The position numbers were made by a program, and so were the translations under genes. A stretch of 6,759 bases of DNA from JAZQHR01 sp045540695 (lineage in GTDB: Bacteria > Bacillota > Clostridia > UMGS1810), in contig JAZQHR010000125.1 of assembly GCA_045540695.1 (NCBI GenBank), positions 1 through 6,759 of the forward strand, read 5' to 3'. The first letter of the stretch is position 1. Each line of letters starts with the position of its first letter. Positions 1 through 5,874 of the stretch are shown piece after piece. The notes beneath the pieces were generated by a model. That model was not told where the DNA came from and searched no databases. It worked only from the letters and a program-made list of their open reading frames with translations.

Positions 1-243
1 ACGAAGCTCGTCAAGTGTGCTTTCCTCAACCATTAGTTCTTCCTTCGCCACACGTGATGTTTTGTCATCGTGAATTACTACAATCTTGCCGTCTTTTGTA
101 ACATGAATGTCTGTTTCAATTCCAAAATAAGAGCGGTTTCCCGCAGCAACAAATGCTGCATTTGTGTTTTCACATTCAATTCCGCTAAGTCCTCTGTGTG
201 CTACAATTTTTACACCTTTGTTTTTAATTTTAATAGTATCCAT
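1..243 (-). CDS. Glycerophosphodiester phosphodiesterase, N-terminal part (cut by window edge)
   Basis: The reverse strand from 243 to 1 is an open frame of 81 codons with no stop, so the gene continues beyond the left edge. The family hydrolyses glycerophosphodiesters, the deacylation products of phospholipids, to glycerol 3-phosphate and an alcohol. All early signature elements are visible: the catalytic and metal-site stretch VAHRG (residues 14-18, H16 and R17), ECENT at 23-27 (usually PENT, here Cys in place of Pro), the metal-binding E43 and D45 in GIETDIHVTKDG, and the second catalytic histidine H58 in VIHDD. There is no signal peptide, so this looks like a cytoplasmic UgpQ-like enzyme. 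The ATG lies only 2 nt after the stop of the upstream flavoprotein gene, and its ribosome site (AGAAGGTGA) is made from that gene's last codons, so coupled translation is likely. About one third of a typical 240-residue enzyme is present. The family assignment is firm; the substrate is not known. Confidence 0.93.
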   Translation of the reverse strand, partial: MDTIKIKNKGVKIVAHRGLSGIECENTNAAFVAAGNRSYFGIETDIHVTKDGKIVVIHDDKTSRVAKEELMVEESTLDELR

Positions 244-245
244 AT

Positions 246-1805
246 TTATTCACCTTCTATATTTATTTGTTCTATTAGTTTAACTGCACATCTTATGCCG
301 TCAGCCGCCGCTGACATTATACCTCCTGCATAGCCTGCTCCTTCGCCGCATGGGAAAAGACCCTTTACCGAAACCGACTGGAGTGTGTCTGCATCACGCA
401 CTATTCGTACAGGAGATGACGAACGAGTTTCGGGTGCGGTTAAAACTGCATCTGCATACGCAAAGCCTGATAGCTTTCTGTCGATATTTGTAATTCCTTC
501 GGATATATTATCACATATCCTTTTAGAAAGCAAGTTTCTTATATTGCTTGGCACTACGCCAGGAGTATAGGTTGGTTTAACACTTCCAAGCTTTGATGAG
601 GCAAAGCCATTTAGAAAATCGCCTACCCTCTGGCAAGGAGCTGCATACGAACCTGTCATCTCGTACGCTTTTTTCTCTATCTCACGTTGGAATTTCATAC
701 CATCAAATAGATTTTCACCAAAGTCGCGGTTATCTACGTTTACCAAAAGTGCCGAGTTTGCATTTTCTCCGTCACGTTTTTGATAACTCATACCATTTGT
801 AACAATGCTATTTTCCTCACTTGCCGCCGCTACCACGTAGCCACCGGGGCACATACAAAATGTATAGCACTTATCACCGAACTTGTAGTCGGCAGGTGGA
901 AGATTCGGGTGGGTCCATCTATCGCCAAACTGTGCTTTTGATATAAGCTCTTGCGGATGTTCTATACGTACACCAACAGAAAACGGCTTTTGTGTCATGT
1001 GGATGCCTTTTTCAAAAAGCATGGAAAATGTATCTCTTGCACTATGACCTATGGCAAGGATAACAAAGGGCGTATCAATCTTTTCACCTGCTGCGGTAAT
1101 ACTAACTAATTTCCCTTTTTTTATCTCAATATCGGTTAGCTGATGTTCAAAAAGATACGTACCGCCAAGGCATTCTATTTCTTTTCGTATGTTTTTTGCA
1201 ACGTTTATCAGCACGTCTGTACCAATATGCGGTTTTGCATCGGCAAGGATATTTTCATTTGCTCCAAATCGCACATACTCTGAAAGAATTTTTCGCATAT
1301 ATGGTGAGTTTGTACCAGTGTTTAGCTTACCATCAGAAAATGTACCTGCACCGCCCTCGCCAAACTGCACGTTTGAATCTATATTTAACTCGCCGCCAGA
1401 GAAAAATGCATTGGTATCGTGTTTTCTGTCATCAACATTTTTACCACGTTCAATTATTATAGGCTTTGCACCAGCTTTTGCAAGGCAAAGTGCGGCAAAC
1501 GTTCCAGCAGGACCGCTACCAACAACTACAGGGCGGTAAGTTATGCTTTTATTTAAGCTTGGATAAATAAATTCCTCTGTATTAAAGATATGTGCATTTT
1601 TTATTCTTTTCACATATTTTTCTTGGTTATCAATACTTACAAGTACAGAGCAAACAAAATGCACGTCGCTTTTACGTCTTGCATCTACCGCTTTTTTATA
1701 TAATTTTATACTGTGTACATTTGCACCGACAAGCTTTTTAACCTTGTTTTCAAGGTCCGGAAACCCTTCATCAAGTGCAAGCCTTATACCGTCTATTTTA
1801 ATCAT
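246..1805 (-). CDS. FAD-dependent dehydrogenase, COG2509-type (function unassigned)
   Basis: This is a 519-residue flavoprotein of the uncharacterised COG2509 FAD-dependent dehydrogenase family. An N-terminal module of about 88 residues precedes the dinucleotide fold. VVVGSGPAG at 93-101 is the FAD-binding glycine loop, with E119 of IIIERG positioned to bind the adenosine ribose. GEGGAGTFSDGKL (149-161) is a family signature. GLFPCGEGAGYAGGI (482-496) is the C-terminal FAD-contacting strand and loop. There is no signal peptide or membrane segment, so it should be cytosolic. An in-frame ATG at 1859 would add 18 residues, but these lie wholly inside the upstream gene, so I chose the ATG at 1805, where the protein begins MIKIDGIRLA. 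That ATG shares ATGA with the upstream TGA stop. The local ribosome site is weak (GGCGAAGAATT), which fits termination-reinitiation coupling. The reaction is not known; an NAD(P)-linked oxidoreductase is inferred from the fold. Confidence 0.93.
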   Translation of the reverse strand: MIKIDGIRLALDEGFPDLENKVKKLVGANVHSIKLYKKAVDARRKSDVHFVCSVLVSIDNQEKYVKRIKNAHIFNTEEFIYPSLNKSITYRPVVVGSGPAGTFAALCLAKAGAKPIIIERGKNVDDRKHDTNAFFSGGELNIDSNVQFGEGGAGTFSDGKLNTGTNSPYMRKILSEYVRFGANENILADAKPHIGTDVLINVAKNIRKEIECLGGTYLFEHQLTDIEIKKGKLVSITAAGEKIDTPFVILAIGHSARDTFSMLFEKGIHMTQKPFSVGVRIEHPQELISKAQFGDRWTHPNLPPADYKFGDKCYTFCMCPGGYVVAAASEENSIVTNGMSYQKRDGENANSALLVNVDNRDFGENLFDGMKFQREIEKKAYEMTGSYAAPCQRVGDFLNGFASSKLGSVKPTYTPGVVPSNIRNLLSKRICDNISEGITNIDRKLSGFAYADAVLTAPETRSSSPVRIVRDADTLQSVSVKGLFPCGEGAGYAGGIMSAAADGIRCAVKLIEQINIEGE

Positions 1806-2971
1806 AATTCTTCGCCTATAGCACTTTTTGCAGCAATGTATGCTGACGAAAATGCCCACTGTAGGTTAAAACCACCGCAGTCACCGTCAACGTCAAGTAA
1901 CTCTCCGGCTGCATAAAGTCCTTTTACTTTTTTAGATTCCATTGTATGTGCATAAAACTCCGAGCATTTTATTCCTCCCGCAGTTACCTGTGCATTATCA
2001 AATCCGTTTGTGTCGATTATATCAAATTCCAGACATTTAACCTCTCCGGCAATAGCCTTTATCTCATGAGAAGTAAGCTCTGATGCCTTTCTTGTCATAG
2101 GAGCTATACCTAATTTTTTAAGAAGGTACATACCTACTTTTTTATTTAAAAAGCCTGTAAATAAATTTTCAAGTGTAATGTAGTCGATACGGCTCTTATT
2201 TGTAAGTATATCCGCTACGTCCTTAAAGCTTAAATCAGGTGCTAAATCAAGCGATATCGTTTTTCCGACTGCATCGCGTGAAAGCTGAAGTATTGGCGGA
2301 CCTGAAAGTCCGTATGTAGTAAACAGCACTTCGCCATAGTCCTTCCTGGCGCCTAGTTTAACATTTGCATTTACCTTTATACCCGCAAGTGCTTTTGTAT
2401 TTTCACATTTAAGCTGAACTATGGCAGGCTTTAACTTTGTCATAGTATGGCCAAGTTCGGTCAAGAGGTTATACGCACCGCCACCTGAAAGGCTTTTCGA
2501 CGCTTTTCCGCCTGTGCAAACGATAACTTTATCAAATATCTTTTCGCCGTTTTTTGTAACTACACCTATTCCGTTTTTATGCGGTACAAGGCGAGTTACT
2601 TCGCAGTCACATATTTCACTCACACCTTCCGCAAGACGCATCATATCAAGCACACTCGATGCCTGAAGGCTATACGGAAATATCTTTTCGCCTTCGTAAG
2701 TGCACCTAATTCCTATCTCGTCCATAAAGTCCATTAAACGATAGTTATCAAACACCTCTAGTGCATACGACGCAAAATCCGTATCTCCGTGATAACGCGA
2801 AATGTCTATACACGCATTTGTAAGGTTGCACCTTCCGTTACCCGTAGCAAGAAGCTTTCTTCCGCATCTTGACTGTCTTTCATATAGGGTAAAGGCATGG
2901 CCCGATTTATTTATAATAACAGATGCCATAAGTCCCGATGCACCTGCTCCTATTATAGCTATGTTCATCAT
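1802..2971 (-). CDS. NAD(P)/FAD-dependent oxidoreductase, HI0933/BaiN-like flavoprotein
   Basis: This is a 389-residue flavoprotein of the HI0933 family, close to the usual family length of about 400. IAIIGAGASGLMAS (4-17) is the Rossmann FAD loop and E31 ends the second strand. GRKLLATGNGRCNLTN (37-52) is the hallmark family motif. VTAGG (329-333) and GLYAAGELLDVDGDCGGFN (351-369) followed by LQWAFSS form the C-terminal FAD-binding part. The clostridial relative BaiN was proposed to perform reductive steps in bile-acid 7-dehydroxylation, but the family is widespread in bacteria without that pathway. No other bai-like gene is visible here, so bile-acid activity should not be assumed. It is the first gene of the operon, with its own promoter at 2998-3026. 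The ORF begins with two tandem ATGs (2971 and 2968); the second lies 8 nt from the AAGGAG site and may be the true start. Its end overlaps the next gene by 4 nt. Confidence 0.94.
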   Translation of the reverse strand: MMNIAIIGAGASGLMASVIINKSGHAFTLYERQSRCGRKLLATGNGRCNLTNACIDISRYHGDTDFASYALEVFDNYRLMDFMDEIGIRCTYEGEKIFPYSLQASSVLDMMRLAEGVSEICDCEVTRLVPHKNGIGVVTKNGEKIFDKVIVCTGGKASKSLSGGGAYNLLTELGHTMTKLKPAIVQLKCENTKALAGIKVNANVKLGARKDYGEVLFTTYGLSGPPILQLSRDAVGKTISLDLAPDLSFKDVADILTNKSRIDYITLENLFTGFLNKKVGMYLLKKLGIAPMTRKASELTSHEIKAIAGEVKCLEFDIIDTNGFDNAQVTAGGIKCSEFYAHTMESKKVKGLYAAGELLDVDGDCGGFNLQWAFSSAYIAAKSAIGEEL

Positions 2972-2976
2972 GCATG

Positions 2977-2982
2977 CTCCTT
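2977..2982 (-). promoter_or_regulatory. Shine-Dalgarno site (AAGGAG) of the HI0933-like gene
   Basis: AAGGAG on the reverse strand lies 5 nt before the ATG at 2971 and 8 nt before the ATG at 2968. The 8-nt spacing is nearer the optimum, so initiation at the second Met, giving a 388-residue protein, is at least as likely. A third ATG between the site and the gene (2976-2974) is out of frame and only 0 nt from the site, so it is not usable. Confidence 0.8.
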
Positions 2983-2997
2983 TTATTTATTAAATAT

Positions 2998-3026
2998 ATA
3001 ATAATATAAAAAGCATATTTAGTCAA
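2998..3026 (-). promoter_or_regulatory. Sigma-A-type promoter of the flavoprotein/GDPD operon
   Basis: On the reverse strand TTGACT (3026-3021) is followed by exactly 17 nt and then TATTAT (3003-2998), each hexamer one base off consensus. Transcription would start near 2991, leaving a leader of about 20 nt that contains the AAGGAG site. The -35 box lies only 2 nt beyond the U-tract of the terminator closing the upstream unit, so the two signals are packed end to end. No operator-like repeat is seen beside it, which suggests constitutive expression. Confidence 0.82.
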
Positions 3027-3028
3027 AT

Positions 3029-3066
3029 AAAAAACACCTCTTATCAGATATTGATAAGCGGTGTTT
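3029..3066 (-). terminator. Rho-independent terminator of the aminotransferase/oxidoreductase operon
   Basis: Read on the reverse strand, AAACACCGCTTATCA (3066-3052), a 5-nt loop (3051-3047) and TGATAAGAGGTGTTT (3046-3032) form a 15-position stem with one internal mismatch. The last three T of the stem run into a stretch of T down to 3029. It begins 7 nt after the stop codon at 3074. The plus-strand side has only a short T run, so it is mainly a leftward terminator. Confidence 0.92.
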
Positions 3067-3073
3067 TATAATC

Positions 3074-4207
3074 TTAGTCAATCACTTCTACTGTTTTGTT
3101 ATAGTGTGATTTAAGTGCTGCGGTTGCAAGTGTATGCGAAAGAGCAGTTTCTTCAGGAGTAAATAGTCCAAACGGAACCTCCACACCCGAATATTCAAGC
3201 ATAAATGCTGCAATCTGCTGCTGGATAGCATCAGTGAACCCAAACTCAAATATAGGTCCTGTGATGGTAGGAATCATTGGCTTATAGCCTATAATAATTC
3301 TGTTCCACGACTGCTCCTTACCCCAAGACGAAGTATAGTGGAATGCATTTGCATCGTCACTTGAGAATTTAGCACTACAATCCATACCATATATTTCGAA
3401 GAACCAACGGTTTGTAGAACCCGGTGCCATACGTTTTGTTTCAAATGTCATTGGTATTTCATCACCATCGGCATTTAGAGTAGTACAGAAGATAGTACAA
3501 TTATCAAACGTATCGCATACTGTCATACCACCTTTTCCGTCAGGACGCTCTTTTGCGATATTTGAAAAATGTGCTCTTACTGTCTTAGGTTTAAATCCAA
3601 GACGGAACGGAACGTGCTGAGTGTGAATACCAAGGTCGCCAAGGCAACCATATTCGCCGTTAAACTTAACCATTCTCTTCCAGTTGATAGGCTTATTTAA
3701 ATCCATATCACTGCAATGGCAGAAGCCTGCACGTATTTCAAGAATTTTGCCAAACTTTCCTTCTTTGTACCAGTTTATCATAGTCTGCATTGCAGGATAA
3801 TATGGGAACTCACTACAGCAACGCACAAATGTATCAGGATTTTCCGAAAGTGCTTTTAATATGTTTTCGTTAGCTTTCTTGTCTATACCAAAAGGTTTTT
3901 CGCCAAGAAGCGCCTTACCGCTTTTTATAATATCAATGTAAAATTCCTCATGAAGATTATGCGGTACTGCACAGTATATTGCGTCAATATCCTCTTTGTC
4001 AAGAAGCTCTTTATAGTCTGCAACTGCGTACTTTATATCAGGGAAATTTTTATTAAACCATTCCATTTCCTTTGGAACTACCGAGCAAATACCTACTATT
4101 TCAGGTCTTGGCACATCATCTGTAAGATGACACCAGCGAGCAGCAGCCGAAGCAAATTCTCTTGCCATAAGACCGCAACCGATAAGACCAAATCTTACTG
4201 TTTTCAT
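3074..4207 (-). CDS. Gfo/Idh/MocA-family NAD(P)-dependent oxidoreductase
   Basis: This 377-residue protein has the two-domain layout of the glucose-fructose oxidoreductase/inositol dehydrogenase/MocA family, which oxidises hydroxyls of sugars and cyclitols, or reduces the ketones, with NAD(P). FGLIGCGLMAREF (6-18) is the Rossmann cofactor loop of the GxGxxA type. EKPFG (103-107) carries the conserved catalytic Lys (K104). D191 and H195 in CLGDLGIHTQH have the same four-residue spacing as the Asp/His pair of inositol dehydrogenase, so the catalytic triad is intact. There is no signal peptide, so it is cytosolic. The start at 4207 is preceded by AAAGGA (4222-4217) at 9-nt spacing and gives the expected family N-terminus. 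An upstream in-frame ATG at 4264 would translate the terminator hairpin and is rejected. It lies downstream of the class III aminotransferase on the same strand, suggesting one pathway. The substrate cannot be specified. Confidence 0.93.
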   Translation of the reverse strand: MKTVRFGLIGCGLMAREFASAAARWCHLTDDVPRPEIVGICSVVPKEMEWFNKNFPDIKYAVADYKELLDKEDIDAIYCAVPHNLHEEFYIDIIKSGKALLGEKPFGIDKKANENILKALSENPDTFVRCCSEFPYYPAMQTMINWYKEGKFGKILEIRAGFCHCSDMDLNKPINWKRMVKFNGEYGCLGDLGIHTQHVPFRLGFKPKTVRAHFSNIAKERPDGKGGMTVCDTFDNCTIFCTTLNADGDEIPMTFETKRMAPGSTNRWFFEIYGMDCSAKFSSDDANAFHYTSSWGKEQSWNRIIIGYKPMIPTITGPIFEFGFTDAIQQQIAAFMLEYSGVEVPFGLFTPEETALSHTLATAALKSHYNKTVEVID

Positions 4208-4226
4208 AATCTGTTTTCCTTTCTTT

Positions 4227-4264
4227 AAAAAACTTGACACAGGCACCAAATGCGCCTGTGCCAA
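4227..4264 (-). terminator. Intercistronic terminator-like hairpin (possible attenuator)
   Basis: Reverse-strand TTGGCACAGGCGC (4264-4252), loop ATTTG (4251-4247) and GTGCCTGTGTCAA (4246-4234) pair over 13 positions, including two G-U pairs. One G and six T follow (4233-4227). The stem starts 9 nt after the aminotransferase stop codon and the T tract ends 5 nt before the ribosome site of the oxidoreductase gene. By form it is a full intrinsic terminator. Since both genes appear to belong together, it probably reduces expression of the second gene or protects the 3' end of the first message. Confidence 0.82.
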
Positions 4265-4273
4265 TTATATTTA

Positions 4274-5644
4274 TTAATATCCGAAATGCTTTTCTGTTTC
4301 TGCGATTGCTTCTTCAATGATATCAAGACCTTTTAGAGCAGCCTCATCATCAAGAATCATTGGAGGTGACATACGTAGAATGTGACCTGATGGTACCCAT
4401 GCAAGACCTTTTTCAAATGCCTTCTGGTAAATCATAGTACCAGCTTCTGCGAATGGTTCTTTAGTTTCTCTGTCTTTTACTATTTCTATAGCCTGTAGAC
4501 AGCCGATAGCTCTTACATCACCAACGATTGGGTGAGCTTCCATAATTTTTTCCATTCTTTCAAGCATAATCTTACCAAGATGTTCACTTCTCTCGTTAAG
4601 GTTTTCTTCTTCGATAACCTTGATAGATTCAAGTGCAGCGATACAAGCCATAGGGTTTCCGCCGTAGCTTGAAGATGCAGAAATTTTTTCAATTGCAGGA
4701 GCAAGGTCTTTTGAAACTGCAAGTGCAGTTACAGGGAAACCGTTACCAAAGCCTTTACCAAGAGTTGTGATATCAGCAGTAACATTCCAGTGGTCCATTG
4801 CAAGATATTTACCTGTTCTAGCCATACAGTTTAGAACTTCGTCTGCAAATAGAAGAATACCTCTTCTGTCGCAAAGTTCACGAAGTGCCGGAATGAAATC
4901 ATCCGGTGGGATAATAGATCCGCCCCAACCCTGAATAGGCTCTAGAACGATAGCTGCAACATTTTTACCGCCGTTAGCACACTGGTTATCAAGCATACCT
5001 TCAATCATTCTTATGTATGGAGAAGAATCCTTCCATGCTTCTTCAGGTGTTCTTCCAAAGAAATCTCTATATGGATTTGGACGTGGAGCAAGCATAAAGC
5101 CTGGTGCTCTCATGTGTGTATCAGTACCAACCACTGCAAGTGAGTTAGCTCCGTAAGTTTTACCATGGAAATCTCTCCAGAAAGAGATAAATTCCTGTTT
5201 GCCTGTAGCAGCTCTTGCACATCTTAAACCTGCTTCAACAGCTGTAGTACCAGAATCATAGAACTGGAAGCCACCAAAACGTCCGCCTGTGATTTCGTGC
5301 ATCTTTTCAACAAGCTCCATTTTCACTTTAGTAGTAAAGTCGTGGCAGTTCATAAGCTTTTTAGCTTGATTAGCAACTGCTTCGCTGATCTTTGGATGAC
5401 AATGTCCAAGACCTGTTACATATATACCTGATGAAAAGTCAAGATATGTATTTCCGTCAACGTCCTTTAGTGTATAGCCATAACCTGATTCAAAAGTAAC
5501 AGGGAAAAGCTTTACCTGGCTTGAATATCCCTTCATATACTTTGCACATCTGTCATGGTATTCTACAGATTTTGGTCCAGGTACTGTAGATGTTACCATA
5601 TTTGGAACCATAGATAGATCCATTTTTGCCCAATTATTACTCAT
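4274..5644 (-). CDS. Class III PLP-dependent aminotransferase
   Basis: This is a full-length 456-residue fold-type I transaminase of the acetylornithine/4-aminobutyrate/omega-amine class. It moves an amino group between an amine and a keto or aldehyde acceptor through pyridoxal phosphate. SGTTAVE (131-137) binds the cofactor phosphate, FHG (159-161) lies at the ring-stacking position, D268 in LLFADEV contacts the pyridine nitrogen, K297 in TLGKGFGNG is the Schiff-base lysine, SSSYGGNP (324-331) is the second phosphate loop, and R424 in ILRMSPP is the usual carboxylate-binding arginine. Two positions differ from GABA transaminases: EPIQGWGG (235-242) has Trp where those enzymes have Glu, and DEVL (268-271) has Leu for the usual Gln. 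The amino donor and acceptor may therefore not be GABA and 2-oxoglutarate. The start is fixed by AAAGGAG at 5660-5654, 9 nt upstream. It is first in its operon, followed by the Gfo/Idh/MocA oxidoreductase. The protein is cytosolic and its substrate is unknown. Confidence 0.95.
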   Translation of the reverse strand: MSNNWAKMDLSMVPNMVTSTVPGPKSVEYHDRCAKYMKGYSSQVKLFPVTFESGYGYTLKDVDGNTYLDFSSGIYVTGLGHCHPKISEAVANQAKKLMNCHDFTTKVKMELVEKMHEITGGRFGGFQFYDSGTTAVEAGLRCARAATGKQEFISFWRDFHGKTYGANSLAVVGTDTHMRAPGFMLAPRPNPYRDFFGRTPEEAWKDSSPYIRMIEGMLDNQCANGGKNVAAIVLEPIQGWGGSIIPPDDFIPALRELCDRRGILLFADEVLNCMARTGKYLAMDHWNVTADITTLGKGFGNGFPVTALAVSKDLAPAIEKISASSSYGGNPMACIAALESIKVIEEENLNERSEHLGKIMLERMEKIMEAHPIVGDVRAIGCLQAIEIVKDRETKEPFAEAGTMIYQKAFEKGLAWVPSGHILRMSPPMILDDEAALKGLDIIEEAIAETEKHFGY

Positions 5645-5653
5645 TTTAGCATT

Positions 5654-5660
5654 CTCCTTT
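5654..5660 (-). promoter_or_regulatory. Shine-Dalgarno site (AAAGGAG) of the aminotransferase gene
   Basis: AAAGGAG on the reverse strand, 9 nt before the ATG at 5644, fixes the start. An earlier out-of-frame ATG at 5652 is only 1 nt from the site and should not be used efficiently. Confidence 0.85.
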
Positions 5661-5664
5661 ATAT

Positions 5665-5698
5665 TGTAATAATGTTTAAATTTACTTCTATGATTACA
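5665..5698 (-). repeat. Inverted repeat at the aminotransferase transcription start
   Basis: On the plus strand TGTAATAAT (5665-5673) and ATGATTACA (5690-5698) are inverted copies with 8 of 9 positions matching, separated by 16 nt. The right arm touches the -10 box (5698-5703) and spans the expected start point near 5691. An RNA starting there would lack most of that arm, so if functional it is more likely a DNA operator than a leader hairpin. In AT-rich DNA it could also be chance. Confidence 0.35.
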
Positions 5699-5726
5699 TT
5701 ATACATTCAATCTTTCAAAAAGTCAA
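5698..5726 (-). promoter_or_regulatory. Sigma-A-type promoter of the aminotransferase operon
   Basis: On the reverse strand TTGACT (5726-5721), a 17-nt spacer and TATAAT (5703-5698) make a near-perfect vegetative promoter. Expected initiation near 5691 gives a leader of about 47 nt ending in a strong ribosome site. This is the strongest promoter in the window and suggests high expression, unless the adjoining inverted repeats bind a repressor. Confidence 0.88.
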
Positions 5727-5732
5727 CACTTT

Positions 5733-5790
5733 ATTTTCGATTTGTTTTTGTTTTCTTTCGAAACCACAACCGATAATAAAAAGCGAAAAT
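5733..5790. repeat. Cluster of TTTCG/CGAAA inverted motifs in the divergent spacer
   Basis: Between the two divergent promoters lie ATTTTCG (5733-5739), the 8-bp palindrome TTTCGAAA (5756-5763) and CGAAAAT (5784-5790). The outer two are exact inverted copies of each other and the palindrome sits near their midpoint, with centre-to-centre distances of about 24 and 28 bp. This layout could be an operator array for a regulator serving both divergent units. There is no match I recognise to a named regulator box, and the AT-rich background makes short repeats common. Confidence 0.3.
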
Positions 5791-5795
5791 ATGTC

Positions 5796-5825
5796 TTCAC
5801 AACAAAGCATAAAAAGTAGTATAAT
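5796..5825 (+). promoter_or_regulatory. Probable promoter of the alpha/beta hydrolase gene
   Basis: TTCACA (5796-5801, one base off TTGACA), an 18-nt spacer and a perfect TATAAT (5820-5825) precede the hydrolase gene. A second TATAAT overlaps it at 5825-5830. The start of transcription would fall near 5832, leaving a leader of about 43 nt. The -35 box is weaker than that of the divergent promoter. Confidence 0.65.
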
Positions 5826-5874
5826 ATAATAAAGTCATAAAATTTGGAAATAATTTTAACCAGGAAGTGATACC

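Noticed and set aside
11..23. A 12-bp word CAAGTGTGCTTT shared between the left end (12-23) and 6691-6702
   Set aside because: One copy is inside the phosphodiesterase coding sequence and the identity does not extend beyond 12 bp, so it is taken as coincidence.
1806..1859. An 18-residue extension of the COG2509-type protein from the ATG at 1859
   Set aside because: It is Cys/Arg-rich, unlike the family, and lies inside the upstream gene; the ATGA overlap start at 1805 fits better.
1802..2971. Assigning a bile-acid 7-dehydroxylation role through the BaiN resemblance
   Set aside because: The HI0933 family is broad and no other bai gene is present in the window, so similarity alone does not support the role.
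4208..4264. A 19-residue N-terminal extension of the Gfo/Idh/MocA oxidoreductase from the ATG at 4264
   Set aside because: The extension would translate the terminator hairpin, while the ATG at 4207 has a good ribosome site at 9 nt and begins at the expected family N-terminus.
4234..4271. A plus-strand TTGACA (4234-4239) as a -35 box
   Set aside because: No -10 hexamer stands 16-19 nt downstream; the nearest TATATT is 26 nt away and the sequence is part of the terminator stem.
5641..5652. A three-codon mini-ORF (ATG CTA AAA TGA) whose stop overlaps the aminotransferase ATG
   Set aside because: Its ATG is only 1 nt from the Shine-Dalgarno site, too close for efficient initiation, while the main ATG has ideal 9-nt spacing.
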